64,000 nucleotides of DNA from Ancistrus triradiatus. Lineage: Eukaryota; Chordata; Actinopteri; Siluriformes; Loricariidae. Position numbers and translations under genes: made by a program. This document shows positions 59,952 to 64,000 of this stretch, piece after piece. Under the pieces are notes generated by a model, which ran no database searches, had not been told where the DNA came from, and worked only from the letters and a program-made list of their open reading frames with translations. The stretch lies in contig JAJAGP010001357.1 of the NCBI GenBank assembly GCA_025084515.1, positions 136,501-200,500 of the forward strand. The letters are read 5' to 3'. Positions within the stretch are counted from its first letter, which is position 1. Each line of letters starts with the position of its first letter.

Positions 59952-61472
59952 TGAGAGGGCAGAAGGTTCCTGCTGGTCTGATTGATTAGATCTAAGAGAG
60001 AAAGGCTGATTTAAATACACCCCTCCCCCCTCTAGGCCTGGGACTCCCAGTTCTCTAAATAAGGCTTCCAGTTTTAAAGGCACTAATGTAACTAAAGAGC
60101 TACCCCGGGTTACAGCTAGGGTTAGTACTAGGTGTAGAACCAGAGCTAGGACTGGGTTATTAAAGGTAGTGGTAGTACTGAGAGGATTTGAGCTCTGCGT
60201 AAGAGTAGAGTTCATATCAGAACTAAGAAGAGAAGTAAAGACAGGACTGGAACTTAAAGTAGAACTAAAACTAGAGCAGGAACACCAGAGCTGGGACAAG
60301 AAGAAAGTTTAGGACTGGAATTATTATTTTTTTTCTTTATTTTTCAGTTTCTTCTTTTTATTTAGTTGATTCTTTACTTCATTTAGTTTTCTTTCATGTT
60401 TTTTTTCATTCTCAATTTCTCTTCTTTCCATTTCACTTTTTTATTCAGTTTATTCTTTATGTATTTTATTTTTCTTGGTTTTTCATTGTCCACTTTGTTT
60501 TCTTTCTTTATTTCTGTTCTTTTTTCTTTTGAATATTTATTCTTTTTTTTTTTTTTTACATTTTTTATTGTCCACTTCTTTCTCTGTCTTTCGTTCCCTA
60601 TTACTGTTTTTGTTTTGATTCTTTATTCTTTTTATTTTCTTACTTTTTCATTGTCCAATTCTTTTTCTTTCTTTCCTTTTTGTTTTGAATCTTTATTCAT
60701 TTTATTTTTGTGTTTTGTCCACTTATTTCTTTCTCATTTTCTCTTTTTGTATTTTGTTCTTTCTTCCTCTATCTTTTTCTTTCTTTTTGTACTGTATTCT
60801 CTTTTTCATAGTCCTAACTTGTTTCTTTTTTCTGTCTTCTTTCTTTCTTCTTTCATATCCCGTCTTCCTTTCTTTCTTTCTTTGTTGATTTTGTTGTTAC
60901 TTTCCTGTACTCATTATTTTTTTTACTCGTACATTATCATACTTATTGTTTTCTTTTTCATATTCCGTTTCATTTACCATATCTATCTTTGTGTTTTTAA
61001 TCTAGTTTCTTTCTTACTTTTTTTTCGTTTGGTGTTTGATATTTTCTTCTAATCCAATCTTGTGTCTTATGTTTTGACTTTTTTCTCTTCTTTTCGGGCT
61101 TCTTGTAGTTCTACTCAGCCGTAATTTTTTTTGTTAGGTGTTTAGCCTTTGTTTATGTCTGTTTTGTTCACTTCGGTTTTTCCCTCTTTATGTTGTTTTT
61201 TATTCATTTTTCCCATCAGTTTATTTAATATCTGTATTTTTTCTCTCTCACTGTTTTGAGGTCCAGTCTCTCGGCCCTTGACGGCGACTCGTCCGGTTTC
61301 TCGGGCCGCTCTGCAGATCCTGGAGGCTCAGACCGTGGAGCGAGTAGATCTCAGGCTTTCTGAAGCTGATGAGGAAGAGGAGGATCAGCTCGCCCTCGCC
61401 TCTCTGGAGCAGGAGCTCAGGCAGATCAGATCACATGATCATACAGAGCTCGAGGAATGGAACGGCCTCTAG
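27421..61472 (+). CDS. zbbx: ZBBX, zinc finger B-box domain-containing protein (16 coding exons found)
   Basis: Joined exons: 27421-27479, 27635-27748, 31618-31669, 32114-32214, 34784-34879, 40579-40722, 41471-41681, 41985-42102, 44717-44802, 46718-46836, 47004-47065, 47186-49725, 53988-54187, 55225-55396, 58125-58247, 61267-61472. Phases agree everywhere except between exons 2 and 3. The model is about 1467 residues, against roughly 800 for human ZBBX as I remember it. Order of parts: start MNLNDFVVLNKPRSVKLNTR; coiled coil about residues 25-58; B-box about 98-135; conserved SFQQALMQWR and SYMERLLLKKHRR; a repeat region in the 2.54-kb exon (about 388-1234); an acidic segment; and a C-terminal Glu-rich helix ending EELEEWNGL-like. 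The B-box is C-X2-C-X8-C-X7-C-X2-C-X4-H-X7-H. Its molecular role is not established; the family is linked to motile cilia. The gene follows WDR49 in the same direction. Confidence 0.88.
27635..27748 (+). CDS. zbbx: ZBBX exon 2 (coiled coil)
   Basis: The acceptor is TGTGTTTGCAG and the donor GAGGGA|GTGAGT. It encodes NLRELRMETMQLDQESKEIE, IRLQQLRETMSHEKEERE, a strongly charged heptad-like helix. It ends two bases into a codon, but the next exon found needs phase 0, which implies an unseen small exon. Confidence 0.85.
28226..28790. mobile_element. internally deleted Tc1-like element with long terminal inverted repeats
   Basis: The element starts CAGTGGGGCAAAAAGTATTT and ends with AAATACTTTTTTGCCCCACTG, flanked by TA on both sides. 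Inverted repeats extend over more than 100 bp (left GACAGAGGTCTGTAATATTC, right GAAAATTACAGACCTCTCTC). The interior keeps only the transposase end: KAFQGPGVA in one frame, and across frames an 'EWPSQSPDLNPTEHLW' block with AAGGTCCTGGAGTGGCC. It is non-autonomous and sits in ZBBX intron 2. Confidence 0.8.
28793..31050. other. ZBBX intron 2, unique-looking sequence
   Basis: No element or convincing exon found. It includes a GC-rich stretch at 29460-29850 with several CpGs. The missing ZBBX exon may lie here, but no acceptor-donor pair with the required phase (2 in, 0 out) and an open frame convinced me. Confidence 0.35.
31055..31992. repeat. series of TG/CA microsatellites around ZBBX exon 3
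   Basis: (GT)n 31055-31092, (CA)n 31449-31486, (TG)n 31567-31612 with TCTG and TATG interruptions, dispersed TG runs 31677-31840 and (GT)n 31957-31987. The third tract runs up to the acceptor of the exon at 31618. Confidence 0.9.
31618..31669 (+). CDS. zbbx: ZBBX exon 3
   Basis: It encodes NANSKMKIKVLKDEPLP, a basic linker similar to 'KVKLxVLKE' before the B-box in the family. The acceptor TTTGAGCAG follows a (TG)n tract; the donor is CCAG|GTGAGT. It leaves phase 1, in agreement with the next exon. Confidence 0.75.
32114..32214 (+). CDS. zbbx: ZBBX exon 4 (first half of B-box)
   Basis: The acceptor is TGTGTGTGTGTAG directly on a (TG)n run. The exon encodes VDRIPEPPPKDGRSRKSRLK and GKVCGQCEARTAGL, giving the first two zinc ligands (CGQC). 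The donor is ACTG|GTGAGT, phase 0. Confidence 0.85.
32222..32249 (+). repeat. (CCAT)n microsatellite
   Basis: Six to seven CCAT units begin 7 nt after the donor of ZBBX exon 4. Confidence 0.9.
32475..32625 (+). mobile_element. tRNA-derived SINE, copy 1
   Basis: RNA polymerase III boxes are intact: A box TGGCCTAGTGG at 32482-32492 and B box GGTTCAAATCC at 32526-32536. The tRNA-unrelated part contains GTTGGGTCCTTGA and CAGTTGTAAGTCGCTCTGG. The 3' end with the usual 'GCTAAATGCTGTAAATG' is missing. Confidence 0.8.
32705..33070 (+). repeat. (TCTG/CCAT)n degenerate tetranucleotide region
   Basis: Long mixed runs of TCTG, CTAT and CCAT tetramers, for example 32707-32720, 32760-32810 and 32857-32870. 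No protein-coding signal. Confidence 0.8.
33138..33480. repeat. TG and CA microsatellites
   Basis: (TG)n 33138-33175 followed by (GA)n, (CA)n 33247-33319 with ACC interruptions, and (TG)n 33450-33476. The first and second are inverted relative to each other and only about 70 bp apart. Confidence 0.9.
33490..34745. other. ZBBX intron 4, nothing recognised
   Basis: Unique-looking sequence; no exon or element supported on either strand. Confidence 0.35.
34784..34879 (+). CDS. zbbx: ZBBX exon 5 (second half of B-box)
   Basis: The acceptor GTGTGGTTTAG follows (GT)n. The exon encodes VCTECGEDYCVGCFARFHQK and GALKFHHMVPIQ, completing the B-box zinc ligands (C, C-X2-C, H, H). Exactly 32 codons, phase 0 on both sides. 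This is the most diagnostic segment of the gene. Confidence 0.92.
34891..35258. repeat. (CT)n-(CA)n and further CA/TG tracts
   Basis: TCTG/CT repeats 34891-34945 pass into (CA)n 34946-34983, followed by (CA)n 35079-35116 and (TG)n 35217-35257. They begin about 12 nt after the donor of the B-box exon. Confidence 0.9.
35985..36137 (-). mobile_element. tRNA-derived SINE, copy 2 (reverse)
   Basis: Read on the minus strand: A-box region TAGCCTAGCAG, B box GGTTCAAATCC, then the CCAACAGTGGCAGCTTGG/ACCCACAATTGCTCGG part on the complementary strand. Its 3' tail is cut short. Confidence 0.8.
36434..36621 (+). mobile_element. tRNA-derived SINE, copy 3 (most complete)
   Basis: A box TAGCCTAGCGG at 36442-36452, B box GGTTCAAATCC at 36486-36496, body GGTCCTTGAGCAAGGTCCTT, core CAGTTGTAAGTTGCTCTGG, and a complete 3' end GCTAAATGCTGTAAATGTAA. 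About 190 bp. Lies 300 bp from copy 2 in opposite orientation. Confidence 0.85.
36627..36765 (-). repeat. dispersed repeat, copy 2 (partner at 19341-19480)
   Basis: It contains GGCGAGAGGCGAGGTTGGCG, TTGAGGTAAAGTGTATGGAA and GGAAATCCGTCCTGCCATGA, the reverse complement of the block at 19341-19480. It directly abuts the 3' end of SINE copy 3. Confidence 0.6.
36963..37500. mobile_element. palindromic non-autonomous element
   Basis: The left part starts TGAGTGTGTTTACATGCATT with AATCCGATAACTGCAG; the right part ends CGGATTATTAACAGCATATA, AACGCACCTC. Repeated ATCCGAT/ATCGGAT motifs face each other, so the two halves are imperfect inverted copies. The middle (37110-37300) is unrelated. The class was not identified. 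Confidence 0.5.
37917..38512. repeat. cluster of CA/TG microsatellites
   Basis: (CA)n 37917-37941, (TG)n 38028-38069, (CA)n 38153-38180, (CA)n 38219-38279, (CA)n 38360-38396 and (TG)n 38487-38508 followed by (TCTG)n to 38533. All open frames here are Cys-Val or His-Thr repeats without meaning. Confidence 0.92.
38680..39185. repeat. two dispersed repeats (GATATCGG type and ATCGATATTT type)
   Basis: 38680-38780 has the GGTCGAACCGATATG ... CCGATATCATTTTATCGGC pattern, and 38990-39180 the CGAGTCGAAACACTGTACCG ... ATCGATATTTTAGCACAGCT pattern. Both look like decayed fish repeats; neither has coding content. Confidence 0.4.
39600..39718 (+). mobile_element. tRNA-derived SINE, copy 4 (truncated)
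   Basis: TGGGCTAGCAG (A-box like), TGTTCAAATCC (B box with one change), then an internally deleted body ending near CGGATTGTGTAAG. Confidence 0.7.
40579..40722 (+). CDS. zbbx: ZBBX exon 6
   Basis: The acceptor is TTTCTTTAG, the donor ACACAG|GTGAAA, and it has 48 whole codons. It encodes AELHTSISSVDVLRRFQKKH and EKADEKTSDWLNPSAG, a basic helical segment following the B-box. Phase 0 on both sides. Confidence 0.82.
40742..41330 (-). mobile_element. Tc1-like transposase remnant (reverse)
   Basis: On the minus strand the frame 40859-41218 includes FQQDNARPHTARVYRNV and LSPIEHLWDQLG, the second Asp and the Glu of the DDE catalytic triad of Tc1/mariner transposases, with about 17 residues lost between them. 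It belongs to a different subfamily from the copies with 'DPKHTSR'. Disrupted at both ends. Confidence 0.75.
41471..41681 (+). CDS. zbbx: ZBBX exon 7 (acidic plus SFQQALMQWR)
   Basis: The acceptor is CACGTGCGCAG, and the donor GCAG|GTAACA runs straight into (CA)n. It encodes VLLVNDAEEMKEEEEGEG, a run of acidic residues, then SSRSFQQALMQWRAADT and a Cys-containing end. 'SFQxALxxWR' is a conserved ZBBX motif as I recall it. It leaves phase 1. Confidence 0.87.
41684..41712 (+). repeat. (AC)n microsatellite at a splice donor
   Basis: The dinucleotide run starts 2 nt into the intron after ZBBX exon 7. Confidence 0.95.
41985..42102 (+). CDS. zbbx: ZBBX exon 8 (SYMERLLLKKHRR)
   Basis: Its polypyrimidine tract is a (TC)n microsatellite (41950-41982). 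It encodes SVGAMGTRADGDLAPPIHIE, FQDPGLSYMERLLLKKHR. The last motif is strongly family-like. The exon ends two bases into the Arg codon. Confidence 0.87.
42730..43900. repeat. minisatellite of about 115 bp with longer variants
   Basis: TTTATCAACAAGCT occurs at about 42911, 43027, 43207, 43317, 43436 and 43584, giving spacings near 115, 180, 110, 119 and 148. Each unit carries CACCAAATATTCCCATTAAA, CCCATTAAATCACAATAATT and TCCATGAATCCCCATTAAAT blocks. The longer spacings hold an extra ACCTTATCCTGGTCCCCAGT segment. No coding content. Confidence 0.85.
43901..44716. other. ZBBX intron 8, nothing recognised
   Basis: Unique-looking sequence between the minisatellite and exon 9; no element or extra exon supported. 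Confidence 0.35.
44717..44802 (+). CDS. zbbx: ZBBX exon 9
   Basis: The acceptor is ATGTCTCTTCATCAG, the donor AACAG|GTCAGC. It completes the Arg from exon 8 and reads TPLESYQLLSTPTLHPITPP, SEQSLELT. It was identified because it is the segment in this intron that enters in phase 2 and leaves in phase 1, as the neighbours require, while staying open. The continuation HRRTPLES is family-like. Confidence 0.75.
44803..45765. other. ZBBX intron 9, first part, nothing recognised
   Basis: No exon, element or tandem repeat was recognised before the Tc1 remnant that begins near 45770. Confidence 0.3.
45770..46235 (+). mobile_element. Tc1-like transposase 3' remnant
   Basis: The DNA encodes, with shifts, the catalytic half: ILSVKHGGGSVMVCCFAASG, then MQQDSDPKHTSRSTKEWLQK, NKVHVLEWPSQSPDLNPMEM, LWKDLKRAANVRKPTNIPEL. 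This includes the second Asp and the Glu of the DDE triad. Same subfamily as the copies at 6474, 15745 and 56290. The N-terminal half is absent. Confidence 0.85.
46660..46710 (+). repeat. (TG)n microsatellite at ZBBX exon 10 acceptor
   Basis: About 50 bp of TG with one GC interruption, ending 8 nt before the acceptor at 46717. Confidence 0.95.
46718..46836 (+). CDS. zbbx: ZBBX exon 10
   Basis: The acceptor GTGCTGTGCAG follows a (TG)n tract; the donor is ATGAG|GTAATC. It encodes AQEMDLHRYCISLFAISG, then PEEQNNLPKSWPSTTEMDE. It enters phase 1 and leaves phase 0. Confidence 0.82.
47004..47065 (+). CDS. zbbx: ZBBX exon 11 (62 nt)
   Basis: The acceptor is TTTTATCTAG, the donor AAAAA|GTAAGT. It encodes VAGDSLVKACSQFKRKDSKK, a basic segment. 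Phase 0 in and two bases out, matching exon 12. Confidence 0.77.
47186..49725 (+). CDS. zbbx: ZBBX exon 12 (2.54-kb repeat exon)
   Basis: The acceptor is TTCTTTGTCTAG, the donor CTGTCAG|GTAAGT. The exon is open over 846 codons and keeps phase with both neighbours. It encodes a Ser/Pro/Gln-rich, probably disordered region with four tandem units of 125-128 residues (nt 47235-47609, 47610-47984, 47985-48362, 48363-48746) and a diverged fifth (48882-about 49250). Each unit begins LNPDLH, then SSPEAKYSDSLDWDSSLS, QEDQDTDDQTKPIDSS, SQVSQSSRFGDAL and SPLLSTSVQIQSPAFPV. A trace of a sixth (ISQSPKVSDVLELQTPG) lies near 49420-49470. Nothing comparable in length is known to me in mammalian ZBBX. Confidence 0.9.
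50028..50318 (+). repeat. dispersed repeat, copy 1 (partner at 62915-63205)
   Basis: About 290 bp strongly similar to 62915-63205: AATCAGGCTGACCAATCAGA, GCTCGGTTGCCGGGCAGAA, GAGCTTATAGGACGAG, ACATGGATATTAAAGAAAAG and CTCTGGTGGAATAGAACTGA. It contains a possible short start MDIKEKLWWNRTE. Probably a piece of a DNA transposon; I could not assign the family. Confidence 0.65.
50505..50935 (+). mobile_element. Tc1-like transposase 3' fragment (family with WFLEHDNEF)
   Basis: Second copy of the family at 14335: CCTGAGTATTGTTGCTGACC, AGCAGGATAACACTCCATGA, TTTCTTGAACATGATAATGA, then AGATCTCAATCCGATAGAGC and ATCGTTGGGATGTGGTGG. These correspond to the '.PDLNPIEHRWDVV' end of the DDE domain. Frames are broken. 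Confidence 0.65.
51465..51640 (+). repeat. dispersed repeat, same family as 17360-17745
   Basis: GAGTCTTGGTCCTCCCAAGG, TTTCTTCCTTATCATGTTTA, CCACTGTCGGCCCAGGCTTA, TGTAAAGCTGCTTTTTTCCA and AAAGCGCTATAGAAATAAGT. This copy keeps the 3' tail 'CTATAGAAATAA.TCTGA' typical of the family. Confidence 0.65.
52030..52077 (+). repeat. (CA)n microsatellite
   Basis: Forty-eight bp of uninterrupted AC repeats in ZBBX intron 12. Confidence 0.97.
52383..52505 (+). repeat. dispersed repeat, short copy of the 17360 family
   Basis: GGCTTGGTCCTCCCAAGGTT, TTGCCACTGTCGCCCCAGGC, TTACTCAAGTTTGG and GGACTATAGAAATAAATCTG, with an internal deletion. Confidence 0.6.
52558..52723 (-). mobile_element. tRNA-derived SINE, copy 5 (reverse)
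   Basis: On the minus strand: A box TGGCCTAGCGG, B box GGTTCAAATGC, body, then CAGTTGTAAGTCTCTCTGAC. It starts a few bases after the repeat at 52383, so two insertions sit almost side by side. Confidence 0.8.
53398..53497 (-). mobile_element. tRNA-derived SINE, copy 6 (reverse, internally deleted)
   Basis: A-box part TGGCTTAATGG and B box GGTTCAAATCC on the minus strand. The tail AGTTGTAAGTCTCTCTG is joined to the body after a deletion of about 60 bp. Confidence 0.7.
53988..54187 (+). CDS. zbbx: ZBBX exon 13 (acidic segment)
   Basis: The acceptor is CCTCTTCTTTACGTTATCAG, the donor TCACTG|GTGAGT. It encodes DSDLSQEEDGAVLMPSDDED, SSDEEMRRTVQEVEEDEDRR and a Pro-rich end ending GLFTEPSL. Enters in phase 1, leaves in phase 0. 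Confidence 0.85.
54329..54700 (-). mobile_element. Tc1-like transposon end fragment
   Basis: It begins CAGTGGTGCTTGAAAGTTTG and matches 6474-6800 (GAGGAAAATGATCCAATATT, CCCCTGTGCAGCAACAACTG, CCTGCACACCGGCTTGGAGG). It breaks off at GGTGGGTTTCCTCACAC, where the dispersed repeat at 54695 begins. Confidence 0.75.
54695..55060 (+). repeat. dispersed repeat, copy 2 (partner at 22920-23240)
   Basis: Shared blocks are listed with the partner. This copy continues with GTTTCGGCTGAAACGAGTCA and GTGCTCCGAGTACAGAGC, which also occur in related form at 32360-32420. Confidence 0.6.
55225..55396 (+). CDS. zbbx: ZBBX exon 14
   Basis: The acceptor is ATCTGTACTCCAG, the donor GAGAG|GTCAGT. It encodes ALSSLALRHSSVSTLYKGLD, GFLTLGLNTSSVPPSPDLSH and a His/Thr-rich end. 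'GLxGFxxxGL' is a family-like motif. Leaves phase 1. Confidence 0.82.
55397..56285. other. ZBBX intron 14, first part, nothing recognised
   Basis: Open frames at 55422-55760 have no recognisable product and no suitable splice sites. No repeat is evident. Confidence 0.3.
56290..57140 (+). mobile_element. Tc1-like transposon 5' remnant
   Basis: Leader GTGGAAGTGTACCATGGCAC, then ATG at 56589 with MARTKEISEDLRKRVVDAHQ, DGKRLQNHL, a frameshift, ARRKPLLSKKNxxARLQFA-type and FAKDHVDEPEGYWKNVLWTD, ETKIELFGLNMVVVVSWFGP (first catalytic Asp in WTDETK). It ends after CTGCATCTGGGCAGGAATGA, so the second half of the catalytic domain is lost. Confidence 0.8.
57147..57242 (-). mobile_element. tRNA-derived SINE fragment, copy 7 (reverse, diverged)
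   Basis: CCTAACAGTGGCAGCTTTGG, CAGAGCTGGGA and TTCAAACTCAGGAGC resemble the SINE body and B box in reverse, with a substituted A-box region. It abuts the broken Tc1 copy. Confidence 0.5.
57243..58124. other. ZBBX intron 14, CpG-rich unique stretch
   Basis: 57340-57660 is richer in G+C and CpG than the rest of the introns and free of recognised repeats. It may be a regulatory element, but no motif proves it. Confidence 0.3.
58125..58247 (+). CDS. zbbx: ZBBX exon 15
   Basis: The acceptor is TTCTCCCTCTGCAG, the donor GATCAG|GTCTGT. It encodes GEGSWRPDSSLRHHTEAEP, VTASRSATPVCAVAPPCRPD. Phase 1 on both sides. Confidence 0.77.
58500..58850 (+). repeat. dispersed repeat of the 17360 family, split copy
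   Basis: GTCCCTTTTTGAGTCTCGAT and GGCTTGCTCAGTTAGGG at the start, TCTAAAGCTGCTTTGAGACA and AATTTGACTTTGACT at the end, with an unrelated segment (58560-58770) in between that resembles 52980-53130. Confidence 0.5.
58850..60310 (+). repeat. degenerate AACTAGG/ATTAGG array
   Basis: About 1.4 kb of purine-rich sequence built from six-base blocks such as AACTAG, GACTAG and GATTAG (for example AGGCCTAGGATTAGGATTAG at 59770). It is interrupted by a (TG)n run at 59892-59950. The minus-strand 162-codon open frame at 59811-60299 is a by-product. Confidence 0.7.
59892..59950 (+). repeat. (TG)n microsatellite
   Basis: Fifty-nine bp of uninterrupted GT repeats inside the AACTAGG array. Confidence 0.97.
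60325..61255 (+). repeat. pyrimidine-rich (TTTC)n-like tract
   Basis: About 0.9 kb of T-rich TTTCTTTCTTTTT sequence with few purines, directly before the last ZBBX exon. A 218-codon Phe/Leu/Ser-rich open frame at 60396-61052 results from the base composition. Confidence 0.85.
61267..61472 (+). CDS. zbbx: ZBBX exon 16 (C-terminus and stop)
   Basis: The acceptor GTTTTGAGGTCCAG follows the pyrimidine-rich tract. It encodes VSRPLTATRPVSRAALQILE, AQTVERVDLRLSEADEEEED and LASLEQELRQIRSH, ending EEWNGL before TAG at 61470-61472. A charged helical end with a QI/QL pattern; no AATAAA was found within the next 900 nt. Confidence 0.85.
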
Positions 61473-62125
61473 CTGAGTCAGAGCTCAGACTGGGGGCCTG
61501 CTGTTCACTTACCTCCTAACCTATCCCGGAGCCTCGCGCGTGCAGCCGTAAGAACACTAAGCATCGTCTGGGGATCGGTCTGGGTGTGGCTTTAGAATTT
61601 TGGCTGATCAGAGCATAATATTATTTAAAAAGACATAACTAAAAAAGACATAACTAAAGTTATTCAGAGAATCATATTGACCCATGAGGCCTTTATTACA
61701 TGCACATCTGAGCAGTGAATCAAATATTGAATCAGATGAATCAAGTATTGATTCAGATGATAAAAAGTCACAGAGTGAACTCAAATTGATGAGCAGTTGA
61801 AAAGAAATGAATCAGTGAAGTGACTCGATGCCTGCATTAGAGGCAGATCTGACTAATGGATCAAAACGCCATTGAAACCTTGAGCCATTGAGAGTTCTAT
61901 TTAGTGAATCAAATGAGTCAAACTAGGGGACTCAAAAGAATCAAGTGAATAAGGTTCCTGTATTACTCATGGCTCTGACCAGTGAATGAAGTGAATCGAC
62001 TCAAGTTTGATTCATTAAGCTGAAAGGAACTGAATCGCTAAAAATGAATGGTATGTAAAGTGAAATGCAATATTTAACTGGTTAACATTTTGATGCAGAC
62101 ATGGACCAAAATCAGGCACCTTACA

Positions 62126-62126
<1 letters not shown>
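61473..62126. other. ZBBX 3' flank / probable 3' UTR
   Basis: It contains a loose repetition of GAATCA-type words (AGTGAATCAAATATTGAATC and similar, 61720-62030). No further exon seen. Confidence 0.35.
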
Positions 62127-62199
<73 letters not shown>

Positions 62200-62278
62200 T
62201 CCTGTTATTGCATCACCCAGCAGAGTGAGGAGACACACTTCAGACAGCATGCCTTGAGCACAGATTTGGCCCTGCAAT

Positions 62279-62314
<36 letters not shown>

Positions 62315-62442
62315 CACACACAAACATCTATACACACATCTACACACTCTGTAGCACAAAAGCTTGCGGAAAACGGCAAATTATTTAGGAAAGCTCAAAT
62401 TTTACACCACATTACATGCTTACTGCAGCCAGGAGGGAGGAT

Positions 62443-62487
<45 letters not shown>
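62127..62487 (+). repeat. three (CA)n microsatellites
   Basis: (CA)n at 62127-62197 (about 70 bp), 62278-62322 and 62449-62487, with unrelated sequence between. Confidence 0.95.
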
Positions 62488-62488
<1 letters not shown>

Positions 62489-62639
62489 GGCCACACACAT
62501 AAAATGCAGCCAGTGCTATTATATTTACCCTGTCACAGCTGAGGGTTTTACACACACTCTCTCAAACCGGGGCCTCGAGTGCTGGAGAGGAAATAAACAG
62601 AATTCAGTGGAACAGAGGAGCATGGTTAAACGAGATAGG

Positions 62640-62728
62640 AGAGAAACTAGGAGAGAGACAGAGAGAGAGAGAGACACAGAGAGACACAGATAGAGAGACA
62701 GAGAGACAGACACAGAGAGAGAGAGATG
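62640..62728 (+). repeat. (GA)n/GACA-rich tract
   Basis: Purine-rich GAGAGA and GAGACAGA repeats. Confidence 0.85.
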
Positions 62729-62914
62729 GAGAAACTAATTTTGGTATTTACTGGGAATTAATGAGGTTAAATCTAAACACAAGCCCAAGTGGAAGGTAGA
62801 GGTGGAGAATGTTGAGTTTTCGGGTTTAGATCTAGAACAGATCCTGAGTTCAGACAGAACCAGGTTTGAACCAGAAATCAAAGATTCAATTTTTACATTT
62901 TGGCCTTTTCGCAC

Positions 62915-63205
62915 CAAGTTCAATTTTTATGGACGAAAAAAACGCATGTCAACTTTTGAAAAAGAACTCACGTATAGTAACACCGTCCTTCACACCGAGG
63001 CCGATACTGACGAACTGCGAAGCTGCGTAAAATGTTAAATCAGAGCCTGTTCTGGCATCTGTGTTGTTTGGATGTTAAAATCAGGCTGACCAATCAGAGC
63101 TCGGTTGCCGGGCAGAACAGCTCACCAAGAGCTTATAGGACGAGCAACAGGTTGCCTCTAAAAACATGGATATTAAAGAAAAGCTCTGGTGGAATAGAAC
63201 TGAAA
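62915..63205 (+). repeat. dispersed repeat, copy 2 (partner at 50028-50318)
   Basis: Strong match to 50028-50318. Beyond the shared part the reading frame from ATG 63163 continues MDIKEKLWWNRTERLENDGD, KAHRDWMEASDYSSVEKRIM before a stop, about 45 codons. The right flank ends in a Tc1-like tip (TACTTTTGCATGGTACTG, 63393-63410). Confidence 0.6.
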
Positions 63206-63410
63206 GGCTGGAGAATGATGGAGATAAAGCTCACAGGGACTGGATGGAAGCGTCTGATTATTCATCAGTGGAAAAGAGGATTATGGAGGGACGGATCCAG
63301 GTTTGAAATTTCTGGGTCTGATCCTCAACAATATGTTATCTATGGCCATTATAGCGTTGCTAAAACAACCAATCTGATGGTGGCTTAATACTTTTGCATG
63401 GTACTGTACA

Positions 63411-64000
63411 TAAACACGCCAAACAAACAGAGCATCTGAAGGTCATTTGAGAATCTCGAGGCTTGCTACGACTCGATTTGGCTCTTTCATGCCGCCAATC
63501 GCTGAATATCTTTGTTTATCCTACACATGAACTTCTTTCTTCTTTGTTTACACGACAGTTGTAACAATTTGAATTCTAATCCTTTTGTGAAGGCTTAAAT
63601 TGCTGGGCTCAAACACACACCGAGGATCAGCTATGCTAGTGAATGTGAAGACAGCAGCAGAGTTAAAGCAGGTTCTAGAGAATAATGCGATTCTTACAGC
63701 ATCATGTAGTTATTAAGTTATTTATAAGAATAAGGTCGCCCTTTAACACCAACACACACCTCATGCCATAGATCGGTGTTTATATAACGTATCTCTTCTG
63801 GCCTTTTCTGTGCTTTAAAAGTGAGATTGTGGTTCCTGGAGGACAGTTCCTGCTTGTCTGTACTTTTATGAGAAAATAATGGCTTTTCTCACACTCATAC
63901 CGGAGGCTCGAACTTTCTGACCTTCGTCTATCGACTCTTATCAGACAGAGGAGCTGGTTTTAGGTGTTTTATTGACTGAAACAGATCTTTTTTTAACCCT
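63411..64000. other. right flank, nothing recognised
   Basis: Unique-looking sequence without exon, element or tandem repeat. Confidence 0.3.

Noticed and set aside
59811..60299. 162-codon minus-strand open frame
   Set aside because: It runs through the AACTAGG array and a (TG)n tract (His-Thr repeat) and has no recognisable motif.
60396..61052. 218-codon open frame, Phe/Leu/Ser-rich, resembling a membrane protein
   Set aside because: It is a translation of the TTTC-rich tract in the last ZBBX intron; stops are rare only because of base composition.

Overview
The window looks like nuclear DNA of a teleost fish. It holds small exons with GT-AG introns, very many long (CA)n/(TG)n tracts, many decayed Tc1-like transposons, LINE 3' fragments typical of fish, and a tRNA-derived SINE. 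An ostariophysan such as a catfish would fit the density of Tc1 and CA repeats, but the sequence alone does not fix the species.

Two protein-coding genes were recognised, both on the + strand. The first (26-8367) is the 3' end of a WD-repeat gene that fits WDR49: seven exons with consistent phases, encoding the last 275 residues, and a polyadenylation signal at 8501. The second (27421-61472) is ZBBX, a zinc finger B-box protein, reconstructed here as 16 coding exons. From memory, WDR49 and ZBBX are also neighbours in the same orientation in mammals, which supports both calls. The ZBBX exons encode an N-terminal coiled coil, a B-box zinc-binding fold split over two exons, a conserved SFQQALMQWR segment, a SYMERLLLKKHRR segment, and a 2.54-kb exon dominated by four tandem repeats of about 125 residues plus a diverged fifth. 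Upstream lie a TCTCGCGAGA element and an RFX X-box-like sequence, as expected for a gene of motile cilia.

The 18 kb between the genes (8.5-26.6 kb) holds no gene I can support. It contains an array of GCTGGGAATATAAG-like units, two blocks of a 15-bp minisatellite, several Tc1-like remnants (one with another repeat nested in it), a LINE fragment, a cluster of CA microsatellites and an AT-rich stretch with (TAA)n just before the ZBBX promoter.

The ZBBX introns carry the rest: SINE copies in both orientations, Tc1 remnants, an internally deleted Tc1 with long terminal inverted repeats, a minisatellite of about 115 bp, a 1.4-kb degenerate ACTAGG-type array followed by a 0.9-kb pyrimidine-rich tract, and paired dispersed repeats. 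The most interesting signals are the repeat expansion inside the large ZBBX exon and the (TG)n tracts that take the place of the polypyrimidine tract at four ZBBX splice acceptors. I see no CRISPR array, rRNA, genuine tRNA gene or bacterial-type operon. No wholly new system is evident.
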